From assembly GCA_963806395.1 (NCBI GenBank), contig CAWDYI010000015.1:40339-104338 (forward strand): DNA of 64,000 nt. Direction: 5' to 3'. The notes under the pieces were generated by a model. That model saw nothing but the letters and a program-made list of their open reading frames with translations. It was not told the origin of the DNA and made no database searches. Of this stretch, positions 8,239 to 18,146 are shown piece after piece. The number at the start of each line of letters is the position of its first letter. Position 1 is the first letter of the stretch. Source of the DNA: DASSUW01 sp963806395 (lineage in GTDB: Bacteria > Actinomycetota > Thermoleophilia > Solirubrobacterales > Solirubrobacteraceae). The position numbers and the translations under genes are program-made.

Positions 8239-8284
8239 CTTCACACGCGAGAGGTCGCAGGTTCGAAACCCGCCGCGCCCATCC
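8239..8284 (+). repeat. Left attachment repeat (tRNA-Val 3' half)
   Basis: Identical over 46 bp to 19351-19396. It holds the anticodon loop TTCACAC (CAC, Val), the 3' side of the anticodon stem GCGAG, the variable loop AGGTC, a T-arm around TTCGAAA and the acceptor CGCGCCC with A73. The sequence to the left cannot pair with it, so this copy is only a tRNA fragment. Confidence 0.85.
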
Positions 8285-8291
8285 TCGGAAG

Positions 8292-8309
8292 CCCCCGCAT
8301 CCGCGGGGG
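8292..8309. terminator. Intrinsic terminator beside the left attachment repeat
   Basis: A 7-bp GC stem (8292-8298 with 8303-8309) with an ATCC loop, followed by TTTCGTCGTTTTCG on the plus strand. It resembles the terminator expected after a tRNA gene and lies 8 nt inside the element. Confidence 0.7.
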
Positions 8310-8371
8310 TTTCGTCGTTTTCGGGCGTGCTCGCTCGGCAGCGTCGTCGGGACGGCTCATCGGGCCGTTCA

Positions 8372-8390
8372 GTGCCCAATGGTGCCCAAT
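8372..8390. repeat. Tandem GTGCCCAAT sites near the left end
   Basis: GTGCCCAAT occurs at 8372-8380 and 8382-8390. The same word appears as a perfect palindrome near the right end (19210-19229). Both sets lie about 90-130 bp inside the attachment repeats, the position expected for arm-type integrase binding sites. The left pair also lies in the integrase coding region. Confidence 0.4.
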
Positions 8391-9572
8391 CACGGCCCTC
8401 GACGAGCGCCTTCAGCCGCTCCTTGTCGCCCTCGTCGCGGCGCATCGCGTGGGCGTAGACGCGCAGCGTGAAGCCCGGGTCGGTGTGCCCGAGCTGGGCC
8501 ATCACGTAGGGCGGGTCCTCGCCGCGGACGAAGAGGATCGAGGCGAACGTGTGGCGGAGCTTGTGGGCGGTCACGCCGGCGGGCAGCGGCTGCGTGCCCG
8601 CGCTGGGCGAGCAGCTCGTCGGCGTGCGCGACGACGGGCCGGATCACGCGCTCGCGGGCGTTGTCCTTGTCGCGGCGGCTGCCGGTCGAGGTCGGGAAGA
8701 CGAGGTCGTCCGGGCTCGCTTCGGCGTTGGCGTGCCGGTGGCTGCGTCAGCTCGTCGCGCAGCGCCGGGAGGATGTCGACCAGGCGGACGCCGGCCTCGG
8801 TCTTGGAGTCGCCGACCGAGATCCGGCCGTTGGCGAGGTCGATGTCGCTGCCACGCGAGCGCCGTCGCCTCGCCGATGCGCAGGCCGGCGTAGACGAGCG
8901 TCGCGATGAGCGCGCGGCGGCCGGCGGTGCGCGCCTCCGGCTTGGCGTCGAGCTCGGTGGCGGCGTCGATCATCGCGGCGATCTGCTCGGCCGAGTCGAG
9001 GAAGACCGGCCGCCTGCGCTTGGTCTTGAGCTTGCGGTTGCGCGTGTTGACGCGGACCGGGTTGCGCGGGATCAGGTCGCGCTCCTCGGCGACGGCGAGG
9101 ATCTGGCCGAGCCGGGTGATCGTCTTGTTGATCGACTCGGCGGAGAGGACGCTGCTCGCGGACCTTGAAGTCGCGGTAGCGGTCGACCTCGGCGACGGTG
9201 ATCTGCGGCAGCCGGTGGCGGTGGAAGAACGGCAGCAGGTGGTTGCTGAGCTGCCAGGTGTAGTCGGCGATCGTCGCTCTCGCGCAGCTCGGCTCGGCGC
9301 GCCTCGAGCCACTCCGAGGCGAACTCGTGGAACGTCGGGCGAGGCCGGCGCTTCGGCCGCGCGCGCTCGACGTCCGGCGCCCACAAGCCCGCGCTCGACG
9401 TCGGCGAGGACGTGGCGCAGCTCGGCCTCGGCCTTCTGCGCGCGTCCAGCCGTCGGCGGCGCCGCCGAGCGTGACGAAGTGGCGCTGGCCGTAGGCGCGG
9501 AAGCGCAGCGCGAAGACGCGGCCGCCCTGGCGGTCGCGCTCGATGACCTCGCCTGTTCGCTCTGCGTGGCAT

Positions 9573-9949
9573 CCGTTCCTCCCGCTCCGGATCGAGAGTA
9601 CGCCGTCGCGCGCGACGGCTTGATCGGCAGCAGCGGCAGCGCCGGACCTCGGATGCTGTAGAGGGCCGCGCCGTCGCTGAGTTCGCCGCCTGGGTCGACG
9701 AGCCGCTGCGCCACGACGGCCGGGTCGAAGCGCAGGCGAGGTCGCGGACCGTCGCCGAGGCGGACGACGCCGAGCTCCTCGGCGTGCGCGTAGACCCAGC
9801 CGCGGTCGACGTTGAAGCGCGCGGCGACCTGGCGCGGCGGTCAGGAGGCCGTCGGACGGCATCGCGCCGAGCCGATCAGCGTCGCCACCTCGCGCGCGAC
9901 CGCGTAGGATGGCCGCGCGGTCGAGTGCCGGGTCACGTGCGACGGCCAT
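9573..9949 (-). pseudogene. Helix-turn-helix (excisionase-like) protein, frame-disrupted
   Basis: From an ATG at 9949 the frame encodes MAVARDPALDRAA and, after a +1 shift near 9,840, LLTAAQVAARFNVDRGWVYA, AEELGVVRLGDGPRPRLRF and DPAVVAQRL. This is a winged MerR/excisionase-type DNA-binding fold. Such proteins sit beside integrases and bias recombination towards excision. The stop cannot be placed because of the frame breaks. It lies between the relaxase and the integrase on the same strand. Confidence 0.55.
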
Positions 9950-9950
9950 G

Positions 9951-12755
9951 TCAGCGCTCCAGGCCGAGGTCCGCGGTCGCGTCGCGATCGATCGAGCCGG
10001 CGATGCGGACCGTCGCGACCGCGGTCGATCGCAGGCCGCCAGCGGATCGCCCGCTGCGGCGACCGGCTGCTGACGAGCCGGCGTCGCTCAGTCGGCCGCA
10101 GCTGACGACGGCGCCAGCGATCGCCGCCGGTCGCGCTGCGCTGCCTCGATGAGGCGCTCGACCTCGGCGCGCTGCCCGGCCGGTACCACCGGTTGCTTCG
10201 AGCTCGTCGCGCAGAGCGTCGAGTCGCTGCTCGATCGCGGCGAGTCTCCTGCGTCTGATCATCGGCGAGCTCGTGGCGCGATGATCGGTCGGCGTGCCGT
10301 TCAGCGCAGGTGCTTCGCGCGGCTTGCCTCGAGCATCGGCGACGCGCCGTGCGACGTCCTCGCCCGCCTGCAGCGGCGGCGGCGTCTCGTTGAGGAAGGT
10401 CGGCGTGGCGCTGACGTAGAACCGGGCCTCGTCGCGGTGCCGCGACAGCGCGGTGTAGCCCCACTCGCGGTAGAGCTCGTCCGAGCCGAGCACGAAGGCG
10501 CGGTCGACGGTCGCGCCCTGCGCGCGGTGCGCGGTGATCGCGTAGCCGTGGTCGAGGTGGCCGTCGCGCACGTACCGCTCCGGCAGCTCGCGCCCGGCGG
10601 CCGTCGTCGAGCTCGGACGTCGAGCTCGTCCGGGCTCGAGCGCAGCGACGACGCCGGCCTCGCCGTTGACGACGCCGAGCGCGCGGTCGTTGCGCGTCGC
10701 GACGACGCGGTCGCCGACCGCGAACGCGCGCGCGTCCGTGGTGCAGCTCGTCGGCGCCGAGCCGCCCGGCCGCGCGCATCCGCGCGCGCGCCCGGGCGTT
10801 GAGGTCGGCGACGTCGCGGCGGCGGTGGGCGATCATCAGCGCGTCGGCGCCGCGCTCGCTGCGCCGCGCACCAGTCGTCGACGAGCGCCGCGCGCGCCGC
10901 CTCGGCGGTCGGCGGCCGCGACGAGCCGGCCGTGCTCGAGGTAGGCGCGGGCGAAGCGTCGACGTCGCCGTCGCGCAGCGCGGCGAGCGCGTCGCGGTCC
11001 CAGTCCTCGCGCTGGCGGCGGACCTCGTGCAGCTCGATCGCGCCGAGCGCTGCGGCGAGCGCGCGGAACGCGCCGCCGGCCTGGATCTCGGGCAGCTGGC
11101 GGTCGTCGCCGACCAGCACGAGCTTCGCGTTCGCGCGTGCGCGCCGCCTCGGCGAGCGGCGAGATCGCGCGTGCCGACCATGCCGGCCTCGTCGACGATC
11201 AGCACCGCGCCGGCGGCGAGCGCCACGCCGCTGCTCGAGGCCGCGCGTGAGGCGCGCGATCGTCGTGGCGTCGATCCCGGCCTGGTCGCGGAGCTCGCAC
11301 GCCGCGCGCGCCGAGAGCGCGCAGCCGAGCGACCGCGATGCCGCTGCGCCGCCACGCCTCGCCCGCGGCGCTCGAGCGCGAACGTCTTGCCGGTGCCGGC
11401 GGCGGCGCGGACGACCTGGACGCCGTCGCCCGCTGCGCGTGAGCGCGACGACGAGCGTCGCGCTGCTCGCCGCTCAGGCTCGGGCGGGCGCGAGCGCCGC
11501 TCGGACCGCGTCCGGGTGCGCCACGCCGACCGCGCGTGCCGCGCCGCGCGTCGGCGCCGTCGAGCAGCTCGCGCTCGATCCGCAGCAGCGCGCGGGTCGT
11601 GTACTCGCGGCTCGCCGCGCTCGGCCTCGAGCTCGACGATCTCCGTCGCGCGCGAGGAACGCGTCGGCCCGCCGCTCGATCTCGTCGACGCGCGCGCCGT
11701 CGCGCGCCGCCTCGGCGAACGCCTGCACGACGTCGCGGCGCGTGAACGTCGACCGTCTCGCGCGTCAGCCCCTCCGGGCCCTCGAGCCGTGCCGCGAGCG
11801 AGGTCGATCGACGTCCTCGGCGATCGCCCGACGCGCGGCTGCGACGGAGGACGCGGCGCAGCTGCGAAGCGGCCGAGACCGTGCTCGGCCGCGCGAGCCC
11901 GCCACTCGCGCCCGCAGCCGGTCGACCGGAACGCCGTACTCCTTGCGCCGGCGCGTCTCGAGCGTCGCGACCTGCGCCGCCCGCGCCGAGCGCTCGCCGC
12001 GCGCCGCCATGTGCTCGAGGATCTCGGCCCGCCGCTGCGAGAAGTGCTCGATCACCCGCCGCGGCACGCCGGCGACGTCCGCGGTCCCGCGCTCGACCGC
12101 GTTCCACCGCACGCGGAGCCGCTCGGTCAGCTCGGCGCGCAGCACCGCCTGGTAGAGGTAGCCGGCGGTCTTGGCGTGCCGGTAGAGCAGCCGCCCGTCG
12201 AGCGCCGTCCAGCGCCCGTCCGGACCCTGCGTGGCGTTCGCGACCACGACGTGCGTGTGCAGCAGCGGGTCGCCGGCGCGCGACGAGCGGTGCCGGAACG
12301 CCGCGGCGACGAACCCGCGCCCGTCGACCACGATCGCGCCGCCGTGCCCGCGCCGCGCGCGGCACGCCTCGCGCTCCAGGTAGCCGATCGCCTCGGCGAC
12401 GGCCGCCTCGTGCGCGCGAGTGATCTCTCGCACCACCTCCGGCTCGGCGATCCCGAACAGGACGCTCGACGCTCTTCGGCGCGCGGAACGTCAGGTCGAA
12501 GCCGGCGACCGCGCCCGGCGCGAGCGGCCGCCGCAGCAGCTCGCCCGTGCGCCGGGTCGCGCGCCTTCAGCAGCCGCACGATCCCCTGCTCGCTCACCTC
12601 GCCCGACGAGACCGAGCGACGCCGGCGCCGCTGCCGATCCACGTCCCCGGCGCCTCGCCCTCGCCGGCGTAGTAGTCCTCGCGCCCCTGCGCGACCTGGT
12701 CGACGTAGTAGCGACCGGCGGTTGGGCCCGCGGCGAGCTTGCCGATCGTCAGCAT
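9951..12755 (-). pseudogene. MobF-type conjugative relaxase-helicase, frame-disrupted
   Basis: The locus spans about 934 codons from the ATG at 12755 (MLTIGKLAAGPTAGRYYV) to the TGA at 9951 (ADLGLER). The N-terminal relaxase part has the Tyr cluster RYYVDQVAQGREDYYAGEG and the metal-binding triad HRSSRAGDPLLHTHVVVANA. The C-terminal part is a RecD-like helicase with Walker A AAGTGKTFALE, Walker B LIVDEAGMVGT and the UvrD-C motif YAITAHRAQGATVDRA. MobF proteins nick oriT and unwind DNA during conjugative transfer. At least a dozen frame changes interrupt it, those I could resolve being single added bases (for example near 11,395, 11,650 and 11,910). Either the gene is decayed or the assembly is poor here. 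Confidence 0.75.
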
Positions 12756-13229
12756 CCTCGTTCCTCAAGCCGCCGATTGGCCGTCGTGGGCAAACGAATG
12801 TCAGACGAGGTCGCTGCCAGCCACACATCGCTGTGTCGGACAAACCGTCAGCGCTCGGTGAGCTTCGTCCGCGAGCACCGAGGTGCAAGTCTGTGCTGGG
12901 TTCTGGGTTCTGGGTTCTGGACTGGGTTGCGGATGCAGTAGACGCCGGGTCAGTGTTCGTCGGCGAGGCGCTTGAGCTCGTCGAGCTTCGTGGGGGTGCG
13001 CGTTGGCGTCAACGTCGAGGTGCCAGTTGATGTGCTCTAGGGCGGGTCGTTGGTCAGGCCGAGAGCGTGCGACTGCTCGGCCTCGGCCTCGGCCTCGGCA
13101 CGGGCGCGGAGACGGCGCAGTTGACGCCCTGCTTGGCCACCGCTTGCGCTTAGGTCATGGCGTTGGGAAGCGGCTTCGGAAGGCGACCGGTGCGCCGATG
13201 TGGGACAGGGATGAGGGCGTGAACTGGGT
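12756..13229. other. Gene-free spacer with short tandem repeats
   Basis: About 470 bp between the relaxase start and the TauE stop. No coding signal is convincing in either direction. It contains a three-fold TGGGTTC tandem near 12,897-12,920 and a GCCTCG repeat near 13,077-13,096. By position, oriT of the element could lie here or in the relaxase promoter, but no hairpin-nick signature was identified. Confidence 0.4.
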
Positions 13230-14024
13230 TCAGGCGCTGCCCGGCGGTCCGCCGAGAAAGGCGATGGAGACGAGCAGGTAGGCGGCGACGCCGACGACTA
13301 GCACCGCGAATCCGCGACCGAGCGCGCGCTGAGGGATGCGGCTGGCCAGCACGGCGCCAGCGACCGCGCCGGCGATGCAGGCGACGGTGAGCGCCGCGGT
13401 CACGTCGACATCGAGGGTGCGGCCGGCGAGCAGGTGCGCGCCGAGGCCGAGCAGCGAGGTCGCGGTGATGATGACCAGCGAGGTGCCGACCGCGGTGCGC
13501 ATCGTGAACGCAAGCGCGATGGCGAGTGTCGGAACGATGAGGAAGCCGCCGCCAACGCCGAAGAACCCGGTGACGAAGCCGACGGCGGCGCCGGCGACGA
13601 GGTCGCGTGGCAGCCGGAGGGGCGGGCACGTGCCCGCGCGCTCCCACGGTCCGTCGGGTTCGGGCTGGCTGTCCTCGGCCTTGCGCCAGGTGGCGTGGGC
13701 GGCGGCGAGCATCACCAGCGCGAAGCCGGCGAGCAGCAGCGGGCCGCTGACGGCTTCGGCAGCGAGCGTGCCGAGCGCGATGCCGGGGACGGCCGCGGCG
13801 GTGAACGAGCCGGCGTGGCGCCAGCAGACGCGGCCGGCGCGTGCGTGGCTGAGCCCGCCGGCGACCGCCCCGGCGGCGACGACGAGCAGCGATGCGGTGG
13901 TCGCCTCGGGAACGGTCTGGTCGAGGGCGTAGACGAGGATGGGGACGGCGAGCACGGACCCGCCGCCGCCGAGGGTGCCGACGGCCAGCCCGATGGCGAG
14001 CCCGAACGGGATGGCCAGCAGCAC
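13230..14024 (-). CDS. TauE/SafE-family anion exporter
   Basis: 264 residues from a GTG at 14024, 5 nt after the stop of the preceding gene and about 10 nt behind GAGAAGG. It has the duplicated TauE/SafE membrane fold: FGLAIGLAVGTLGGGGSVLAVPILVY in the first half and GFVTGFFGVGGGFLIVPTLAIAL in the second, about eight helices in total. The family moves sulfite, sulfoacetate and similar organic or inorganic sulfur anions. As the last gene of an operon with persulfide-processing enzymes it probably exports sulfite. The 5' extension in the same frame is low-complexity shadow and was excluded. Confidence 0.85.
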   Translation of the reverse strand: MLLAIPFGLAIGLAVGTLGGGGSVLAVPILVYALDQTVPEATTASLLVVAAGAVAGGLSHARAGRVCWRHAGSFTAAAVPGIALGTLAAEAVSGPLLLAGFALVMLAAAHATWRKAEDSQPEPDGPWERAGTCPPLRLPRDLVAGAAVGFVTGFFGVGGGFLIVPTLAIALAFTMRTAVGTSLVIITATSLLGLGAHLLAGRTLDVDVTAALTVACIAGAVAGAVLASRIPQRALGRGFAVLVVGVAAYLLVSIAFLGGPPGSA

Positions 14025-14029
14025 GCCGG

Positions 14030-15427
14030 TCAGGCCTTCTCGGGCTGCTCGGTCGGCCAGCCCTCGCGCTTCCACAGCGGCACGCCGCCCTCGACGACGT
14101 GGATGACCTCCTCGGCGCCGAAGCGCTGCAGCAGGCTCGCGGCGACGGCCGAGCGCTGGCCCGAACCGCAGATGACCGCGACCGGTTGGGCGGGGTCGAT
14201 GCCCTCGGGGACGTCGTCGATGTCGTGGTAGGGCTCGTGGACGGAGCCGGGGATGTGGCCGGCGTCCCACTCGCTCTGCTCGCGCACGTCGAGGACCTGG
14301 AGGCCGTCGCCGTCGCGTTCCCAGCGATCGTGCAGCTCGGGGACGGTCATCCGCTCGATGCGGCCGACGTCGAGCATTTCCTCGCGCCAGGAGGTCATGC
14401 CTCCGGCGAGGTAGCCGGCGATGTTGCGCAGCCCGACGGCGCCGGCGAGCTGTGCGGACTCGATGGCGTCGTCGTCATCGCGGCCGACGAGCACGATGGG
14501 CTGCTCGGGCTGGGCGAGCCAGGCGAGCTTGGAGCCGAACCCGGCCCGGCGGGCGGTGATGCGACACGGCGCCGGGGATGTGCGCCTCGTCGAACTGCAG
14601 CTCGGTGCGGACGTCGACGACGAGCGCGCCGTCGGCCTGCGCCTGCTGGACCTGGCGCGGGGCTCAATGGGTGCGCCTCGACGGTCTCCTTGACCAGCGG
14701 GCCGCGGTTGAGCGCGACGATGTACTTGAAGTTCGGCGGCTGCGGCCCGAGGGTCGAGGTGGTCTGCTCGACGAACTCGTCCTCGTCGGTCGAGCTGCAG
14801 CAGCGCCTGGTTGGCGCGCTCGAAGCCGATCGTGGAGGCGATCTTGAGGTCCATGCCCGGCCCGCCGCACAGCGAGCCGCCGAGATGCCCGGGCCACACC
14901 TCGACGGTGTCGGGCAGGCTCATGAGCTTGTCGTTGAGGGAGTGGAAGATGCCGCGCGCGCCGTCTTCCTTGTCGACGGCGAGGTCGGGGCGGGCGATGT
15001 CGCCGACGAACAGGGTGTCGCCGGTCAGCACCGCCCACGGCTCGTCGCTGCGCGCGGTGTCGATGAGCGCGAACGCGGTGTGCTCGGGCCGGTGGCCGGG
15101 GGTGTGCAGCGCCCGCACCTTGAGGGCGCCGAGCTCGAGCTCCCAGCCGTCGTCGAACGGCTCGTGGTCGTAGTCGGGCTCGGCGTCGCGGTGGATGTGG
15201 ATGGTCGCGCCGGTGGCGGCGACGAGCCGGCCGTGGCCGGAGACGTGGTCGGCGTGGTTGTGGGTCTCCAGGATGTGCTCGATGCGGACGCCGAGGTAGC
15301 GCGCGAGGCGCAGGTACTCGTCGATGTCGAGCTTGGGGTCGACGACCGCGGCGACGCCGGCGTCCTCGTCGCCGATGAGATAGCTGGCGCAGCCGAGGTC
15401 GTCGTGAGTGAGCTGGCGGAAAATCAT
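14030..15427 (-). CDS. MBL-fold persulfide dioxygenase fused to rhodanese domains
   Basis: About 465 codons. Residues 1-230 are an ETHE1-like metallo-beta-lactamase: FRQLTHDDLGCASYLIGDED, the metal motif ETHNHADHVSGHG, HTPGHRPEHTAF and the AVLTGDTLFVGD strand. Residues about 260-465 hold two rhodanese modules, the last with the active-site loop VICGSGQRSAV. ETHE1 enzymes oxidise thiol persulfides to sulfite. Between 14,561 and 14,791 the written frame is wrong: three single-base insertions (near 14,791, 14,657 and 14,561) shift reading and then restore it, and the corrected frame gives a continuous protein with ALNRGPLVKETVEAHPLSP and ALVVDVRTELQFDEAHIPGA. It overlaps the upstream rhodanese by 4 nt. 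Confidence 0.82.
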   Translation of the reverse strand: MIFRQLTHDDLGCASYLIGDEDAGVAAVVDPKLDIDEYLRLARYLGVRIEHILETHNHADHVSGHGRLVAATGATIHIHRDAEPDYDHEPFDDGWELELGALKVRALHTPGHRPEHTAFALIDTARSDEPWAVLTGDTLFVGDIARPDLAVDKEDGARGIFHSLNDKLMSLPDTVEVWPGHLGGSLCGGPGMDLKIASTIGFERANQALLQLDRRGRVRRADHLDPRAAAAELQVHRRAQPRPAGQGDRRGAPIEPRARSSRRRPTARSSSTSAPSCSSTRRTSPAPCRITARRAGFGSKLAWLAQPEQPIVLVGRDDDDAIESAQLAGAVGLRNIAGYLAGGMTSWREEMLDVGRIERMTVPELHDRWERDGDGLQVLDVREQSEWDAGHIPGSVHEPYHDIDDVPEGIDPAQPVAVICGSGQRSAVAASLLQRFGAEEVIHVVEGGVPLWKREGWPTEQPEKA

Positions 15428-15759
15428 CGCGTCCTCCCGGGGTAGTCGATGTCCAGGCCCTGCCGCTCCCAGGCGGCCATGCCGCCGGCGACGTTGTGGG
15501 CGTCGAGGCCGGCGCGGCGCGCGGCCGTGGCGGCCATCGCCGAGCGGCGGCCGCTCTGGCAGATGAACGCAACCGGCCGGTCCGTCGGCAGCTCGCCGAG
15601 GCGCTGCTTGAGCTGGCCGAGCGGCAGGTGCCGCGAGCCGGGCGCGAAGCCACGCGCCCGCTCGGAATCCTCGCGGACGTCGACGAGGACCAGGCGGCCG
15701 GCCTGCTGGCCGGTCAGGGCTTCGACAACGTCCATCGTGTGCTTGCGCTTGAACAGCAT
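15424..15759 (-). CDS. Single-domain rhodanese
   Basis: 111 residues from the ATG at 15759 (MLFKRKHTMDVVEALTGQ), 5 nt after the MMPL stop. The rhodanese fold is clear: LVLVDVREDSERARGFAPGS, the catalytic loop FICQSGRRSA with the sulfur-carrying Cys, and NVAGGMAAWERQGLDI. It transfers sulfane sulfur to thiols or cyanide. Its 3' end overlaps the start of the MBL-rhodanese gene (ATGA), so the two are translationally coupled. Confidence 0.88.
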   Translation of the reverse strand: MLFKRKHTMDVVEALTGQQAGRLVLVDVREDSERARGFAPGSRHLPLGQLKQRLGELPTDRPVAFICQSGRRSAMAATAARRAGLDAHNVAGGMAAWERQGLDIDYPGRTR

Positions 15760-15764
15760 CGCCG

Positions 15765-17882
15765 TCACGCGTGGCCGAAGCGGACGTCGGGCAGGATGCG
15801 ATCCAGCGGCTTGGGCAGCCACCAGGCCCACTTACCCAGCAGGCGCAGCGCGACCGGCACGAGCAGCAGGCGGACCAGGGCGGCGTCGAGCAGGACGGCG
15901 ATGCCGAGGATCACGCCCATCTCCTTCGGCGGCAGCGGGCCGCTCAGGGCGAAGGTGAAGAACACGGCGACCATCACCGCGGCGGCGGCGAACACGACGC
16001 GGCCAGAGTGCGCGACGCCGCCGACCATCGCTTCGCGCGGGTCCTTGCTGCGGTCCCAGTGCTCCTTCGCCGACGAGAGCAGGAACACCGTGTAGTCCAT
16101 CGAGATGGCGAAGACCATCGCGAAGAAGAACACGGGCGCCCAGGCGTTCAGGAAGCCCTGCGGCTCCAGTCCGAGCAGGCCGGCGAGGTGGCCCTCCTGG
16201 AAGATCAGCCGGGCCACGCCGAACGCCGCGCCGACCGCCAGCAGGTTGGTGACCACGCCGACCGCGGCCAGGATGGGCGCCTGCAGCGCGACGAGCAGCA
16301 GTAGGAAGCCGAGCGCCAGGACGACGCCGATGACAAGCGGCGTCTTGGCGCCCAGCGCCGCTTCGAGGTCGTGGTTCTCGGCCACCGAGCCGCCGACGAG
16401 CGCGCCTTGAGGCAGTTCGGAGCGGAGGCGGTCGATCGTCGCGCCGACAGCCGGGTCCGACGGATCGTGCTTGGGGACGACCTGCACCATCGCGTGGTCG
16501 CCGCGGCCGGGCATCGCGGGCATGACCTGCGCCACCCCGGGGTCGGCCTTCGCGACGGCCGCGGCGCGCTCGGTGTCAGCCTTGGGCGCGACGACCTGCA
16601 GCGCGCCGGGCGCGCCCTTGCCGAACGCCTCCTGCACCTGCGAGTAGGCGACGCGCGAGCCGTCGTCCTCGGGCACGACCTTGATGGACGGCATGCCGGT
16701 CTGCAGCCCGAACACGGGGATGCTCAGCGCGACGAGCGCGACCACGGCGACGGCGCCGTACACCAGCGGTCGGCGCCACAGACGCTCGCCCCACGCAGCG
16801 AACTTCGGCGAACGGTGCTCACCGGAGTGCACCCATGGCAGCGAGAGCTTGTCCACGCGCGGGCCGAGCTTGGCTAGCACCGCGGGCAGCAGCGTCAGCG
16901 TCGCCGCGAGGATGAAGACGACCGAGAGCATGATGCCGAGCGCCATCGACCGGAATGCCGGGGACGGCACCAGCATCACCGCGCTGAGGGAGATGAGGAC
17001 AGTCAGGCCGGAGAACAGGACCGCCTTGCCGGCCGTGTCCATCGTCTCAGCGACCGCGTCCTCGACGGGCTCCTTTGAGCCGAAGAAGGCGCCGCGGAAG
17101 CGGTAGACGATGAACAGCGCGTAGTCGATGCCCAGCGCGAGCGCGAACATCAGCGCGAAGTTCATCGCCCAGATGGAGATGTCGAGCACCTGCGTGCCGA
17201 GGTACAGCGAGCCGGCGGACGCGACTAGGCCGAGGATGGTGAGCATCAGCGGCAGCCCGGCAGCCACGAGCGAGCCGAACGCGAGCAGCAGGATGCCGAG
17301 CGTGACCGGCCACGAGATGAGCTCGGACTTCATCATCGCTGTCTTGTTGGCCTCGTTGAAGTCCGACCACATCCCGGAGGCGCCGGTCAGCGAGACCTGC
17401 ACGCCGTCGGCGGGCAGCTCGGCGAGCTCCTGCTTGAGGTCGTCGGCGGCGCGGACCATCTCGTTCGAGCTCGCCCCGGCGCCGGCCTGCACGATGGCGG
17501 TGTGCCCGTCGCGAGAGATGGACTGTCCCGGCTGCGGCGGGATGACCCCGGTTACCCGCGCGTCGGCGGCCAGGACGTCCTGGGCCTCGGCGACGACAGC
17601 CTTGAACGCCGGGTCGGTCGCGGTCTTGTCGTCGGAGTGCACGACGACCATCAGCGCAGACGAGGACATGCCGCCGAACTCACGGTCGACGGTCTCGCGA
17701 ACCTGAAGCGACTCAGAACCGGTCGCTTCCCAGCCAGCGCCGGACAGGGCATGCTCGACCTTGGGCGCAAAGGCGCCTAGGCCGATGGCGAGAACCGCCC
17801 AGGCGATGGCCACGAGCTTGAAGTGCGTGGCGGTCCAGCGTCCGAGGCGGCCGATGGGTCCGTAGGAAGGAGTGGAATTCAT
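15765..17882 (-). CDS. MMPL-family RND exporter
   Basis: 705 residues with the duplicated MMPL architecture: one N-terminal helix (LVAIAWAVLAIGLGAF), a large extracytoplasmic loop (residues about 45-180), then five helices, and the same again in the second half. The proton-relay motifs are ALGIDYALFIVYRFR in the first half and AISMDYTVFLLSSA in the second. MMPL proteins export lipids, siderophores and drugs using proton motive force. Finding one inside an ArsR-controlled sulfur operon is unusual; it may remove a toxic sulfur adduct or lipid. It starts 16 nt after the DUF2892 stop. Confidence 0.88.
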   Translation of the reverse strand: MNSTPSYGPIGRLGRWTATHFKLVAIAWAVLAIGLGAFAPKVEHALSGAGWEATGSESLQVRETVDREFGGMSSSALMVVVHSDDKTATDPAFKAVVAEAQDVLAADARVTGVIPPQPGQSISRDGHTAIVQAGAGASSNEMVRAADDLKQELAELPADGVQVSLTGASGMWSDFNEANKTAMMKSELISWPVTLGILLLAFGSLVAAGLPLMLTILGLVASAGSLYLGTQVLDISIWAMNFALMFALALGIDYALFIVYRFRGAFFGSKEPVEDAVAETMDTAGKAVLFSGLTVLISLSAVMLVPSPAFRSMALGIMLSVVFILAATLTLLPAVLAKLGPRVDKLSLPWVHSGEHRSPKFAAWGERLWRRPLVYGAVAVVALVALSIPVFGLQTGMPSIKVVPEDDGSRVAYSQVQEAFGKGAPGALQVVAPKADTERAAAVAKADPGVAQVMPAMPGRGDHAMVQVVPKHDPSDPAVGATIDRLRSELPQGALVGGSVAENHDLEAALGAKTPLVIGVVLALGFLLLLVALQAPILAAVGVVTNLLAVGAAFGVARLIFQEGHLAGLLGLEPQGFLNAWAPVFFFAMVFAISMDYTVFLLSSAKEHWDRSKDPREAMVGGVAHSGRVVFAAAAVMVAVFFTFALSGPLPPKEMGVILGIAVLLDAALVRLLLVPVALRLLGKWAWWLPKPLDRILPDVRFGHA

Positions 17883-17897
17883 TGGCGAGGTGAGGGG

Positions 17898-18146
17898 CTA
17901 GGAGGTGGGCGGGGTGTGGGCGGCGGCTCGAAGGCCGAAGAGCCGCGTGAGCAGCAAGGACGCTGGGCAGGCGCGGGAGGCGACGTTGAGCCACTGGTTG
18001 ACCCCGACGAACGCGGTCAACGTCAGAAACCACGGCGAGACGAGCGCGGCCAGCGCCGCGCTGAGCAGCGTCACGGTGCCGGCGAGCGCGAACAGCACGC
18101 GCTCCAGCGGCCAGCCGCGGCCGGAGGTCGAGCAGGCGGCGGTCAT
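17898..18146 (-). CDS. DUF2892 (YgaP-like) small membrane protein
   Basis: 82 residues with two hydrophobic helices (ERVLFALAGTVTLLSAALA and SPWFLTLTAFVGVNQWLN) followed by ASRACPASLLLTRLFGL. This is the DUF2892 pattern, also found as the membrane part of YgaP-type rhodaneses, where the conserved CP motif is retained. Its ATG overlaps the ArsR stop (ATGA). It may hold sulfur-processing partners at the membrane. Confidence 0.8.
   Translation of the reverse strand: MTAACSTSGRGWPLERVLFALAGTVTLLSAALAALVSPWFLTLTAFVGVNQWLNVASRACPASLLLTRLFGLRAAAHTPPTS

Larger units (their letters stand above)
8143..9572 (-). pseudogene. Tyrosine integrase, complete but frame-disrupted
   Basis: A phage/ICE-type integrase can be followed from the ATG at 9572 (MPRRANR, with GGAGGAACG just upstream) across several frames. 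Landmarks are EVIERDRQGGRVFALRFRA, the SAM-like core-binding region PTFHEFASEWLEARRAE and NHLLPFFHRHRLPQITVAEV, the first catalytic Arg region in YAGLRIGEATALAW, the box II HKLRHTFASILFVRG and the tyrosine motif LGHTDPGFTLRVYAHAM. Shifts occur for example near 9,165 and 9,270. The C-terminal codons read through the attachment repeat, as often happens when integrase abuts its att site. It would catalyse integration and excision of the element. The breaks may be sequence errors. Confidence 0.75.

Noticed and set aside
8239..8300. Minus-strand peptide GRGGFRTCDLSRVK as part of a real protein family
   Set aside because: This is translation of a tRNA gene fragment. It may be read as the extreme C-terminus of the integrase, but by itself it is not evidence of a domain. 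The same applies to MGAAGFEPATSRV near 19,353.
12890..12925. oriT or regulatory site at the TGGGTTC tandem repeats
   Set aside because: Three short direct repeats without an adjacent inverted repeat or nick-like motif are not enough to call an origin of transfer.
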